From: Oleiagrimonas citrea
GTDB lineage: Bacteria; Pseudomonadota; Gammaproteobacteria; Xanthomonadales; Rhodanobacteraceae
Assembly (NCBI RefSeq): GCF_012395255.1
Contig: NZ_JAAZQD010000001.1
Location: 558,001-622,000 of the forward strand
Length of the DNA stretch: 64,000 bases
Direction: 5' to 3'
Shown: positions 55,878-64,000 of the stretch, piece after piece
Position numbering within the stretch: position 1 is the first letter of the stretch
Layout: every line of letters begins with the position of its first letter
Position numbers and translations under genes: made by a program
Notes under the pieces: generated by a model
The model's input: the letters and a program-made list of their open reading frames with translations, nothing else
Database searches by the model: none
Told to the model about the DNA's origin: nothing

Positions 55878-56596
55878 CCGGCGCCCTGACCATCGCCGCC
55901 GCCGCGCTGCTGGGCCTGGCCGGCTCCGGGCACTGCGCGCTGATGTGCGGCGGCATCTCGCACGCGCTGGGACTGGCCACGCAACGGCGCCCCGACGGCC
56001 GCCCCCGTCGCGCCTTGCTGCTTACCTACCAGTTCGGTCGCATCAGCGGCTACGCCCTGGCCGGCCTGCTGCTCGGCAGCGTCGGCGCCGCGCTGTACGG
56101 ATGGCTGGACGACGCCACGCTGCGGCTGGGGCTGCGCGTGCTGATGGCGACGGCCTTCGTCGTCATCGGTGTCGGCCTGTGGACGGGGCGGGGCGTGCTC
56201 GACCGCATCGCCGGCACGCGCGTGTGGGCCTGGCTGTCACCGCGAATGCGTCGTCTGCTGCCCGTCGACAGCCTGCCCAAGGCCTGGATGCTGGGACTGG
56301 CTTGGGGCTGGATGCCCTGCGGTTTCGTCTACACCGTGCTGCTTCTGGCCTGGACCAGCCTGGACCCGTGGAGCAGCGCCGCCACCATGGCCGCGTTCGG
56401 TCTCGGCACCCTGCCCGCGGTGCTGGGGGTGTCGCTGGGCGCGGATTTCCTGTCGCGCACGGCCGGCGCGCATCTGCGGCGCGGTACCGCCGTGGTCATG
56501 CTGGGCATGGCGGCGCTGACGCTAGCCGGCCCGTGGCTGGCGCCGCTGGGCATGCCCGACGCCCTGTTGCCGTTCGACTGTGTGGCGCGCGGCTGA
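55874..56596 (+). CDS. TauE/SafE-family membrane protein of the cbb3 locus (CcoA-independent copper-site partner)
   Basis: 240 residues with six or seven membrane helices: LTIAAAALLGLAGSGHCALMCGGISHAL with C-x-x-x-C near the N-terminus and WMLGLAWGWMPCGFVYTVLLLAW in the middle. The GHC-x-x-MCGG and MPCG motifs are typical of the TauE/SafE (DsbD-like) proteins found directly after ccoS in many proteobacteria. The conserved cysteines suggest metal or thiol handling during oxidase maturation; the exact role is not established. Ends 4 nt before the convergent fnr gene. Confidence 0.88.
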   Translation: MTGALTIAAAALLGLAGSGHCALMCGGISHALGLATQRRPDGRPRRALLLTYQFGRISGYALAGLLLGSVGAALYGWLDDATLRLGLRVLMATAFVVIGVGLWTGRGVLDRIAGTRVWAWLSPRMRRLLPVDSLPKAWMLGLAWGWMPCGFVYTVLLLAWTSLDPWSSAATMAAFGLGTLPAVLGVSLGADFLSRTAGAHLRRGTAVVMLGMAALTLAGPWLAPLGMPDALLPFDCVARG

Positions 56597-56600
56597 CCGC

Positions 56601-57404
56601 TCAGGAGGACGAGGACGCGGACTTCTGCGTGTCCGTCGGCGTGTCGCCGCCGTGCGCCATCGCGCGCAGCGCATCCATGTCGCGGATGCGGACGATGCGG
56701 CGTTCGACCTCGAGCACGCCCGCCGTCTGGAACCGACCCATCAGACGGCTGACCGTCTCGATCACCAGCCCCAGGTAATTGGCGATGTCCTGCCGCGACA
56801 TGCTGAGGTTCAACTCCAGCGGATCCAGACCCAACCGCTTGCGCCGCTCGGACAGGCTGTGCAGGAAGATCGCCAGTCGCGCCGGAGCCTGACGCCGCCC
56901 CATCATCACCATGTGTTCCTGCTCGAGCGCGAACTGATCGCTCATGACCCGGTACAGCTGCTGCTGCAGACCGGGCAGTTTCGACGCCACCACCGACAGG
57001 TCGTTGAACGGCACTTCGCACACCGTCGAGCGTTCCAGCGCCTCGGCGCTGCAGCGGTGCCGCTCGGATGGCAGCGCATCCAGCCCCAGCAGATCGCCGG
57101 GCAAATGGAAACCGAGCACCTGATGGTCGCCGTCGGGCAGATCGACATACGTCTTGAACGAACCGGAGCGCACGACGTAGAGCCTGGCATGCGAGCTGCC
57201 GGTATCGAACAGCGTCGTGCCGCGATCGGTCGGCTTGCGCTGCTGCACCAGATGGTCCAGACGGGTCAGGTCGTCGGCACCGATCGACGCCGGCAAACAC
57301 AGCTGCGCCAACGCACAGGACCCGCAGGACTTGCGCAAGGCATTGAAATCGATGACCTCTGTAGCCACAGCGGACTCCCTGACCGCGGATGCTTCCGTCA
57401 CCAT
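56601..57404 (-). CDS. fnr: FNR/ANR-family oxygen-sensing transcription regulator
   Basis: 267 residues. 4Fe-4S ligands C27, C30, C36 (SCGSCALAQLC) plus C118 (ERHRCSAEAL), the same C-x2-C-x5-C plus distant C arrangement as E. coli FNR; then the cAMP-binding-type barrel and an HTH with DIANYLGLVIETVSRLMGRF, whose E-x-x-S-R is the FNR recognition signature. It activates the cbb3 operon when oxygen is low. Start ATG 57404; a longer frame from 57458 lacks the conserved beginning. No FNR box upstream of itself is visible. Confidence 0.95.
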   Translation of the reverse strand: MVTEASAVRESAVATEVIDFNALRKSCGSCALAQLCLPASIGADDLTRLDHLVQQRKPTDRGTTLFDTGSSHARLYVVRSGSFKTYVDLPDGDHQVLGFHLPGDLLGLDALPSERHRCSAEALERSTVCEVPFNDLSVVASKLPGLQQQLYRVMSDQFALEQEHMVMMGRRQAPARLAIFLHSLSERRKRLGLDPLELNLSMSRQDIANYLGLVIETVSRLMGRFQTAGVLEVERRIVRIRDMDALRAMAHGGDTPTDTQKSASSSS

Positions 57405-57513
57405 AACGATTTCGCGCGCATCCTGCCACGATCGCTTGCTCGCACCTGAACGTCGCACCCTCTACATCTTCCGCCCGGTAGACACCCTCGACCCGGACCC
57501 TCAGACTATACGC

Positions 57514-58185
57514 ATGAGTATGGTCAACGTCTTGCGAAGCGAACGCATCGTGCCCGTGCCGGCGCAGGCCACGCCCCTGCCGCCTCGCGGACGCGCCCGC
57601 TTCGGTCAAGCAGCGGACGAATCCGAGCGCGCGAAAGGCGAGCAAGTCCGTCTCGACGACGGGCGCACGCTCTACCTGCGCCCGATCCGTCCCGACGACG
57701 TCGACGCCGTGCGCCGCTGTTTTACTCGCCTGCATCCAGACGAAGTACGCATGCGCTTCATGCAGGCCATGCGCGAGCTGCCGCTGCCTCTGGCCAGACG
57801 GCTATGCACGCTGGACCCGGCCGAGGCTTCGGCCTACGTACTGATGGACGAGACCTGCAACCCCGCCGAACTGCGCGGCGTCGGCCGCATCCACCTCGAT
57901 GCCGCCACCCACAGCGCCGAATTCGCGGTCCTGGTCGAGCGCGCCTGGACCGGCAAGGGGCTGGGCCATCTGCTGATGTTGCGCCTGATCGAGGAATGCA
58001 AACGACGCGGCCTCGAGGAAATCTGGGGCTACGTGCTGGTGGACAACCGGCCGATGCTCGATCTGTGCCGAGAACTGGGCTTCCGCCACCGCCTGTCGGT
58101 CGACGATCCCGGCATGCGGCTGCTCAGCCTCGCGCTCGATGGTGCGTCCGAGCCGGTTTCGCGCCCCACGGAACGCGACTGCTAG
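57514..58185 (+). CDS. GNAT-family acetyltransferase (PatZ C-terminal-like)
   Basis: 223 residues. A disordered N-terminal 50 residues, then GNAT: VRLDDGRTLYLRPIRPDDVDAVRRCF, TRLHPDEVRMRFM, FAVLVERAWTGKGLGHLLMLRLI (acetyl-CoA loop) and LGFRHRLSVDDPGM. The opening matches the acetyltransferase domain of protein lysine acetyltransferases Pat/PatZ, but without the large CoA-ligase-like part. Divergent from fnr across 109 nt. ATG 57514 and 57520 are both possible starts. The target is unknown. Confidence 0.85.
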   Translation: MSMVNVLRSERIVPVPAQATPLPPRGRARFGQAADESERAKGEQVRLDDGRTLYLRPIRPDDVDAVRRCFTRLHPDEVRMRFMQAMRELPLPLARRLCTLDPAEASAYVLMDETCNPAELRGVGRIHLDAATHSAEFAVLVERAWTGKGLGHLLMLRLIEECKRRGLEEIWGYVLVDNRPMLDLCRELGFRHRLSVDDPGMRLLSLALDGASEPVSRPTERDC

Positions 58186-58249
58186 AATCGACCTCTTTCC
58201 TTTACGCGCTGGCCGCCCGAGCGACCGGCGCTGTCCTGCGTTGCCGAAC

Positions 58250-61200
58250 ATGCCCACAGCACTGATCCAGCCGCCCCTGCCGACCACCCCGAAACAGCGC
58301 CGCTTCTGGAGCGCGCCGGACGGCGCCTCGATGGCGCTGGCCGTCGTCGCTGCCGCTCGCGAGCACGAAGGCTTGGTGGTCGTCGCGGTGCGCGACAACC
58401 TGCGCGCGCACCAGCTGGAGCAGGAACTGGAGGTCTTCGCCGGCGATCTTCCGGTGCTGCATTTCCCGGACTGGGAGACCCTGCCCTACGACCTGTTCAG
58501 TCCGCACCCTGAGATCGTGTCGCGGCGCATCGCCACGCTGTACCGCCTGCCGACCGTGACCCGGGGCGTGCTGGTGGTACCCGTCTCCACACTGATGCAG
58601 CGCCTGGCGCCACGCAGCTATGTCGCCGGCAGCGGCCTGTCCATCCGCGTCGGCCAGACGCTGACCATCGCCGACGAACAGCAACGCATGGAAGCCGCCG
58701 GCTACCGCCACGTGCCGCAGGTTGGCGATCCGGGCGAGTTCGCGGTGCGCGGCGCATTGATCGACATCTTCCCGATGGGCGCGGCCGAACCGTACCGCAT
58801 CGAGCTGTTCGACGAGGAAATCGAATCGATCCGCAGCTTCGATCCGGAAACCCAGCTGTCCGCGCACAAGGTCGAATCGGTGGAACTGCTGCCGGCGCGC
58901 GAGTTCCCGCTGACCGATCACGCCACGCGCGATTTCCGCAACCGCCTGCGCGAGCGCTTCCCCATCGACGTGCGCCGCTGCCCGGTCTACCAGGACATCA
59001 AGCAGGGCGTCGCACCGGGCGGCATCGAGTACTACCTGCCGCTGTTCTTCGAGACCACCGAGACGCTGTTCGACTACCTCGCCGACAACGCGCTGTTCGT
59101 GCTCGGCGAACGCGCCCTGGAGTCGTCCGACGCATTCTGGACGCAGGTCGGCGAGCGCCACGAACAGCGCGCGCACGACATCGAGCGCCCGATCCTTCCG
59201 CCCGAGGATCTGTACCTGCCGCCGGACGCGCTGCGCGAACGGCTCAATCGCCAGTTGCGCGTGGAACTGGTCGACAAGGATCATGAGCACGCCCGTGCCC
59301 TGGGCACGCAACCGGCGCCCTCGCTGCCGCTCAACACGCGCGGCGAAGAGGCCGGCGAATCGCTGAAGCGCTTCCTCGATGCCTATCCGGGCCGCGTGCT
59401 GATCGCCACCGATTCCGCCGGCCGGCGCGAGGCGCTGTATGACCAGCTCGGCACGTTCGGCGTGCATCCGCAGCCCGTCGACGGCTGGCGCGCATTCGCC
59501 GAGACCGAAGGCGACGACGCGCCGAAACTGGCGATCACCGTCGCCGAACTGGAACAGGGCTTCGCACTGACCCAGCCCGCACTGACGGTGCTGACCGAGC
59601 GCGAACTGCTGGGCGAACGCGTGCGCCAGGAGCGTCGCGGCCGCCGCACCGCCACGCGCGATCCCGACACCATCATCCGCGACCTTACCGAGCTGGAAAT
59701 CGGTTCGCCCATTGTGCATCTCGACCACGGCGTCGGCCGCTACCGCGGACTGACCTCGCTGGACGTCGGCGACACCGCCAACGAATTCCTGGTCATCGAG
59801 TACGCCAAGCAAGCCAAGCTCTACGTGCCGGTCGCACAGCTGGGCCTGGTCAGCCGCTACACCGGCACCGCGCCGGAACTGGCACCGCTGCATTCGCTGG
59901 GCGGCGACGCCTGGGAGAAGGCGCGCAAGAAGGCCGCCGAGAAAGTCCGCGACGTGGCCGCCGAACTGCTCGCCATCTACGCCCAGCGCGAGGCGCGCAA
60001 GGGCGCGGCGATGCCCATCGACCGCGTGATGTACGCCGACTTCGCTGCCAACTTCCCGTTCGAGGAAACGCCGGACCAGCGCAACGCCATCGAAGCCGTG
60101 CTGAACGATCTGGCCGCGCCGAAACCGATGGACCGCGTGGTCTGCGGCGACGTCGGCTTCGGCAAGACCGAAGTCGCGCTGCGCGCCGCCTTCGTCACCG
60201 CCGCCGCCGGCCGTCAGGTCGCGGTGCTGGTGCCGACCACCCTGCTCGCCCAGCAGCACTACCAGAACTTCGCCGACCGCTTCGCCGACTGGCCGATGCG
60301 GGTCGAGGTGCTGTCGCGCTTCCGCGCCAAGAAGGACGTAGACGCCGCACTGAAAGGCATCGTCGATGGCACGGTCGACATCATCATCGGCACCCACAAG
60401 CTGTTGCAGAAGGATGTGAAGTTCAAGGACCTGGGTCTGGTCATCGTCGACGAGGAACAGCGTTTCGGCGTGCGTCAGAAGGAAGCGCTGAAGAAGCTGC
60501 GCGCCGAGGTCGACCTGCTGACGCTGACCGCCACGCCGATCCCGCGCACGCTGAACATGTCGATGAACGGCCTACGCGACCTGTCCATCATCGCCACGCC
60601 ACCCGCACACCGCATGGCGGTGAAGACACTGATCAGCGAATACGATCCGGCGCTGGTGCGCGAGGCCGTGCAGCGCGAACTGGCGCGCGGCGGCCAGATC
60701 TACTTCCTGCACAACAACGTCGAAACCATCGAGCGCACCGCGCGCGAACTGGAAGACCTGCTGCCCGACGCCCGCGTACGCGTGGCCCACGGCCAGATGC
60801 CCGAGCGCGAGCTGGAGCAGGTGATGCTGGACTTCCATCGCCAGCGCTTCCACATCCTGGTCTGCACCACCATCATCGAGACCGGCATCGACATTCCGAC
60901 GGCGAACACCATCGTCATCGACCGCGCCGACCGCTTCGGCCTGGCTCAGTTGCACCAGTTGCGCGGCCGCGTCGGCCGCTCGCATCACCGCGCCTACGCC
61001 TACCTGATCGTACCCGACCGCAAGGCCATCAGCGCCGACGCGCAGAAGCGTCTGGAAGCACTGGCCTCGCTGGAGGAACTCGGCGCCGGCTTCACCCTGG
61101 CCACGCACGACCTGGAAATCCGCGGCGCGGGTGAACTGCTCGGCGACGAACAATCCGGCCAAATCCAGCAGATCGGCTTCGGCCTGTACACCGAACTGCT

Positions 61201-61711
61201 GGAACGCGCGGTCAAGGCGCTGCGCAGCGGCAAGGTACCCGACTTCGATCTCACCGCCGACCACGAAACCGAGGTCGAACTGCATCTTCCCGCGCTGATC
61301 CCGGACGACTACCTGCCCGACGTGCACACGCGCCTGACCCTCTACAAACGCATCGCCAGCGCCCGCGACACCGATGCATTGCGCGAACTCCAGGTGGAAA
61401 TGGTCGACCGCTTCGGTCTGCTTCCCGATGCCGTCAAGCAACTGTTCGCGGTGACCGAGTTGAAGCTGCGCGCCACGCCGATGGGCATCCGCAAGCTCGA
61501 ATTCGGTCCCGTGGGCGGGCGCATCCTGTTCCAAGAGAAACCCGAGATCGATCCGATGGCGATCCTGCGCCTGATCCAGGGTCAGCCGCGCGTGTACAAG
61601 CTCGACGGCCAGGACAAGCTGCGTATCACGCTGGACCTTCCGGGCGCCGCCGAACGTCTGCGCACCGCACACGATCTGCTGGACACGCTGGGCGCGCGCA
61701 AAGCGGCCTGA
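58250..61711 (+). CDS. mfd: Transcription-repair coupling factor
   Basis: 1153 residues (E. coli 1148). UvrB-like N-terminal module (FPDWETLPYDLFSPHPEIVSRR), RNA polymerase-interacting domain (IGSPIVHLDHGVGRYRGL), and the RecG-like translocase with Walker A CGDVGFGKTEVALRAAF, DEEQRFGV, TATPIPRTL, CTTIIETGIDIP and QLHQLRGRVGRS, followed by the TRCF C-terminal domain. It removes stalled RNA polymerase and recruits UvrA. ATG 58250 gives the standard N-terminus; an in-frame ATG at 58139 overlaps the GNAT gene and is rejected. Confidence 0.97.
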   Translation: MPTALIQPPLPTTPKQRRFWSAPDGASMALAVVAAAREHEGLVVVAVRDNLRAHQLEQELEVFAGDLPVLHFPDWETLPYDLFSPHPEIVSRRIATLYRLPTVTRGVLVVPVSTLMQRLAPRSYVAGSGLSIRVGQTLTIADEQQRMEAAGYRHVPQVGDPGEFAVRGALIDIFPMGAAEPYRIELFDEEIESIRSFDPETQLSAHKVESVELLPAREFPLTDHATRDFRNRLRERFPIDVRRCPVYQDIKQGVAPGGIEYYLPLFFETTETLFDYLADNALFVLGERALESSDAFWTQVGERHEQRAHDIERPILPPEDLYLPPDALRERLNRQLRVELVDKDHEHARALGTQPAPSLPLNTRGEEAGESLKRFLDAYPGRVLIATDSAGRREALYDQLGTFGVHPQPVDGWRAFAETEGDDAPKLAITVAELEQGFALTQPALTVLTERELLGERVRQERRGRRTATRDPDTIIRDLTELEIGSPIVHLDHGVGRYRGLTSLDVGDTANEFLVIEYAKQAKLYVPVAQLGLVSRYTGTAPELAPLHSLGGDAWEKARKKAAEKVRDVAAELLAIYAQREARKGAAMPIDRVMYADFAANFPFEETPDQRNAIEAVLNDLAAPKPMDRVVCGDVGFGKTEVALRAAFVTAAAGRQVAVLVPTTLLAQQHYQNFADRFADWPMRVEVLSRFRAKKDVDAALKGIVDGTVDIIIGTHKLLQKDVKFKDLGLVIVDEEQRFGVRQKEALKKLRAEVDLLTLTATPIPRTLNMSMNGLRDLSIIATPPAHRMAVKTLISEYDPALVREAVQRELARGGQIYFLHNNVETIERTARELEDLLPDARVRVAHGQMPERELEQVMLDFHRQRFHILVCTTIIETGIDIPTANTIVIDRADRFGLAQLHQLRGRVGRSHHRAYAYLIVPDRKAISADAQKRLEALASLEELGAGFTLATHDLEIRGAGELLGDEQSGQIQQIGFGLYTELLERAVKALRSGKVPDFDLTADHETEVELHLPALIPDDYLPDVHTRLTLYKRIASARDTDALRELQVEMVDRFGLLPDAVKQLFAVTELKLRATPMGIRKLEFGPVGGRILFQEKPEIDPMAILRLIQGQPRVYKLDGQDKLRITLDLPGAAERLRTAHDLLDTLGARKAA

Positions 61712-61862
61712 TCCACACGCAGCGCCGGAATCTTGAACGCAAACTGATCCGCCGTCGCCGCTTCGCCGAATCCTGCCTGCCGCATGCGGTCCAAAGACAC
61801 GCGTGCGGCAAGCCCGAAGCATGCCGCACGCATCTCCCCCCGATTCGCAAGGAGCGTGTGCC

Positions 61863-62255
61863 ATGTTCACGAAACCGATGCCTCGTTCGCTTTCTCTCGT
61901 CCTCGGACTGGCCTTGGCCGGCGTCGCCGCCGGCGCGATGGCGCAGGGTGCCCCCGCCGCGTCCGACCACGCGACGAACGGACCCGCCATGAAATCATCG
62001 TCCTCGCAGCCGGCGATCTACCACACCCGGCAGGGCACACTGATCGTCAAGAGCTCGATGCCTGCACCGCCGAAATACGGCCCGGCCCCGACCTTCGCTG
62101 CGCTGGACAGCAACCACAATGGCCGCCTGAACGCCGAGGAAGCCAATGCGTATGCACCGTTGGCCAACGACTTCCTGTACGTGAGCCACGGCACCAAGAC
62201 GATCTCGCGCGGCGCCTATCGGCGGTGGGTGCACCAGCGCTCGACCACGTCCTGA
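61863..62255 (+). CDS. Exported protein with one EF-hand-like loop
   Basis: 130 residues. Signal peptide MFTKPMPRSLSLVLGLALAGVAAGAMA, a serine/proline-rich segment, and a single canonical EF-hand loop DSNHNGRLNAEEAN (D-x-N-x-N-G-x-L-x-x-x-E), suggesting calcium binding in the periplasm or outside. It may need to pair with another protein, as EF-hands usually work in twos. Strong upstream AAGGAG about 10 nt before ATG 61863. Family otherwise unrecognised. Confidence 0.8.
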   Translation: MFTKPMPRSLSLVLGLALAGVAAGAMAQGAPAASDHATNGPAMKSSSSQPAIYHTRQGTLIVKSSMPAPPKYGPAPTFAALDSNHNGRLNAEEANAYAPLANDFLYVSHGTKTISRGAYRRWVHQRSTTS

Positions 62256-62372
62256 TCCGAGCGCGGCGAGGCCTCGCGGACACGGTCGCAGTCATGGCAG
62301 CCGTGTCCGCGTGCTTGCACCCCAACGCATGAACCCGCATGGTAGGGACACCCGAACCGAGCGGAGATGCTC

Positions 62373-62924
62373 ATGCGTCCTGCAAGCCTGTTCGCCGCAT
62401 TGTTCCTGTGCGCGCCGGTACTCGCGGCGGCGCCCGCAAAACCGCCCCGACCGGCCCTGCTCTCTGATCACGATCTCGGCAAGACCTGCGCGGCACCTGT
62501 CTTCCGCCAGTTCGACTTCTGGCTCGGACGCTGGCACGTGACCAACCCCGCCGGTGTGACCGTCGGGCACAGCCGTATCACGCGCATCTCGCGGGGATGC
62601 GCCATCCGCGAACAATGGTTCGGACGCAAATCGACCGGCAACAGCCTCAACTACTACGACGCCGGAACCAAACAGTGGCACCAGGACTGGGTCGGCAGTG
62701 GCGGCCAGGTACTGCATCTGCACGGTCGCCTGCAGGGCGCGTCGATGGTGCTGACCGGCACCCGCAAGGACAAGCGAGGCCATGTGCGCGACCGCATCAC
62801 CTGGACGCCGCTGAACAGTGGCCGCGTGCGCCAGCACTGGGAGATCTCCCGAGACAGCGGCACAAGCTGGAAGACGATTTTCCTCGGCACCTACACGCGC
62901 GCAACGACAAACGGCACGCTCTGA
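62373..62924 (+). CDS. Exported lipocalin-like protein (DUF1579-like)
   Basis: 183 residues. Signal peptide (MRPASLFAALFLCAPVLAA), then a beta-rich domain beginning FRQFDFWLGRWHVTNPAG and continuing WFGRKSTGNSLNYYDAGTKQWHQDWVGSGG, in line with the DUF1579/lipocalin-like proteins in which F-D-F-W-x-G-x-W opens the barrel. Function unknown; possibly binds a small hydrophobic ligand. ATG 62373 with GGAG 6 nt upstream is preferred to ATG 62367. Confidence 0.78.
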   Translation: MRPASLFAALFLCAPVLAAAPAKPPRPALLSDHDLGKTCAAPVFRQFDFWLGRWHVTNPAGVTVGHSRITRISRGCAIREQWFGRKSTGNSLNYYDAGTKQWHQDWVGSGGQVLHLHGRLQGASMVLTGTRKDKRGHVRDRITWTPLNSGRVRQHWEISRDSGTSWKTIFLGTYTRATTNGTL

Positions 62925-62996
62925 CACCGGCCAATTCACCGCAGATTGCACGGCTCCGCGCTAGCCTGTCCGGTGGTTTTTGCAAAGGAGTCGCAC

Positions 62997-63686
62997 ATGC
63001 CTTCCTGGCTGATCCTCCTGGCCGAATGCTCCCTGGGTCTCGCCATCGCCTGCGCGGTCTGGATCGCGTGGGATATCGTCCGCGGCTATCGTCAGCACAT
63101 GGCGATCATGAATCTGGTCTGGCCCATCACCGCGCTGTATGCCGGCCCACTAGCCGTGTGGAGCTACCTGCGGGTCGGTCGACGGCACAGTCCGCGGGGG
63201 CGTCGCGAAGCCGAGGATCGCGGGAAGGCCGATCGTGAACCCGGACGCCTCCAGCACGCCGCGCTGGCCGCGACGCATTGCGGCAGCGGCTGCACCCTGG
63301 CCGACCTATTGATTGAATCGGCGCTGATCGCCCTGCCGCTGACGCTCTTCGGCAGCGAGGTCGCCGCCGCGTGGACGCTGGACTATATGTTCGCGTTCGC
63401 CATCGGCATCGCGTTCCAGTACTTCAGCATCCGGCCGATGAGCGACGAGCCGCCGATGGCCGTGCTGAAGGCTGCCGTGAAGGCCGACGCGCTGTCGCTG
63501 ACGTCCTGGCAAATCGGCATGTACGGATGGATGGCCATCACGCTGTTCGTGCTGTTCCCGGCCGGACTGCCGAAGACGGGCGCGATGTTCTGGTTCATGA
63601 TGCAAATCGCCATGTTGGCCGGTTTCGCCACGGCGATGCCGGTGAACGCCTGGCTGCTCAAGCGCGGCATCAAGGAGCCGATGTAG
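62997..63686 (+). CDS. DUF4396-type membrane protein
   Basis: 229 residues, about six membrane helices. Conserved HCGSGCTLADLLIE early in the second half (Cys-x-x-x-Cys with His), AFAIGIAFQYFSIRPM, and AVKADALSLTSWQIGMYGWM match the DUF4396 family, predicted to be a copper- or redox-linked membrane protein of unknown function. AAAGGAG precedes ATG 62997. The next gene begins 57 nt later on the same strand. Confidence 0.82.
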   Translation: MPSWLILLAECSLGLAIACAVWIAWDIVRGYRQHMAIMNLVWPITALYAGPLAVWSYLRVGRRHSPRGRREAEDRGKADREPGRLQHAALAATHCGSGCTLADLLIESALIALPLTLFGSEVAAAWTLDYMFAFAIGIAFQYFSIRPMSDEPPMAVLKAAVKADALSLTSWQIGMYGWMAITLFVLFPAGLPKTGAMFWFMMQIAMLAGFATAMPVNAWLLKRGIKEPM

Positions 63687-63742
63687 TGACTCCGGCCGCC
63701 GCGCCCGCAGCCATCCGCCCACCCCGACGACGGAGACGCGAC

Positions 63743-64000
63743 ATGAAACTGGAAGGTTCCTGCCACTGCGGAAGCGTGCGCTTCAGCTGCAAGGCCTATG
63801 CGCCGGTCCCGTACATGCACTGCTACTGCTCGATCTGCCGCAAGACAGCCGGTGGCGGCGGTTACGCGATCAACCTCGGCGCCTACGCGGAGAGTCTCAA
63901 GGTCGAGGGTCGCGAGCATCTCGCGGTCTATCAGGCCGTGATCCACGACGAGCACGGCGACACCCGCACCAGCAGCGGCCAGCGGCACTTCTGCAGGTTG
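63743..64000 (+). CDS. GFA/CENP-V-domain protein, N-terminal part (cut by window edge)
   Basis: At least 86 residues visible: MKLEGSCHCGSVRFSCKAYAP, then MHCYCSICRKTAGGGGYAIN. The C-x-C-G and C-x-C-x-x-C cysteines are the zinc ligands of the GFA family (glutathione-dependent formaldehyde-activating enzyme-like), most members of which have no proven substrate. GGAG is upstream of ATG 63743. The rest of the gene lies beyond the window end. Confidence 0.88.
   Translation, partial: MKLEGSCHCGSVRFSCKAYAPVPYMHCYCSICRKTAGGGGYAINLGAYAESLKVEGREHLAVYQAVIHDEHGDTRTSSGQRHFCRL

Overview
The window is a 64 kb chromosomal segment of a high-GC gammaproteobacterium. It most resembles the order Lysobacterales (Xanthomonadales), perhaps Rhodanobacteraceae. 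This is inferred from the bamC-dapA / gcvR-bcp-phoH neighbourhood, an LpxO lipid A hydroxylase, a BepA-PhoB-PhoR-Ppk-Ppx cluster, an NAD-type isocitrate dehydrogenase next to AhpD-like and glutaredoxin genes, palindromic 'cgtcat-tccc...gggaatgacg' repeats, and an integron-type cassette array. No rRNA, complete IS element, phage or CRISPR array is visible.

Layout. 1-8.5 kb: housekeeping block (pcnB 3'-truncated by the window edge, tRNA-Glu, fdxA, bamC-dapA, gcvR, bcp, PIN-PhoH ATPase, lpxO, GNAT, VOC, SPFH protein). 8.6-13.6 kb: a more fluid stretch with a thaumatin/GH64-like glucanase without signal peptide, a decayed 2-oxoacid dehydrogenase E1-beta fragment, a ubiquinone-type hydroxylase whose 3' end is tandemly duplicated, and an ECF41 sigma factor with its cognate carboxymuconolactone-decarboxylase gene and a well-matching ECF41 promoter. 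13.7-25.1 kb: isocitrate dehydrogenase, AhpD-like/glutaredoxin pair, bepA, then phoB-phoR-ppk1-ppx and a peptidyl-prolyl isomerase-lpxH-yaiI run, so phosphate sensing and polyphosphate turnover are side by side. 25.1-30.8 kb: accessory region. A delta-60-repeat secreted protein lies between yaiI and a truncated yaiI copy, followed by an AT-richer cluster of gene cassettes with five clear attC sites plus one degenerate one and no integrase (a CALIN). All cassette genes run on the minus strand. 31-37.2 kb: ferritin-like protein, purF-cvpA-dedD-folC and a yeast-type cytosine deaminase. 37.2-39.2 kb: small accessory patch with an orphan cassette (GNAT) and an unknown protein. 39.4-48.2 kb: TlpA-like thioredoxin, a MerR-regulated YHS-type copper/silver P-ATPase, a permease, two CDF transporters, rlmJ and an Slp lipoprotein. 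48.2-57.4 kb: a complete cbb3 oxidase locus (ccoNOQP, small membrane gene, ccoG, mini-ccoH, ccoI, ccoS, TauE/SafE-like) led by an FNR box and closed by a convergent fnr gene. 57.5-64 kb: GNAT, mfd and small exported or membrane proteins, ending inside a GFA-family gene.

Working together: the FNR-like regulator with a full 4Fe-4S cysteine set very probably controls the adjacent cbb3 operon through the box at 48235-48248. Most cbb3 genes overlap by 4 nt (ATGA), pointing to translational coupling. Copper supply (CcoI, CcoG, TauE-like) and copper export (P-ATPase plus MerR) lie within 15 kb. The least described material is the cassette cluster (several proteins of unknown function, one DUF2026-like gene broken by a single stop), the repeat motif that marks the accessory-region boundaries, and the two extra small membrane proteins of the cbb3 operon.
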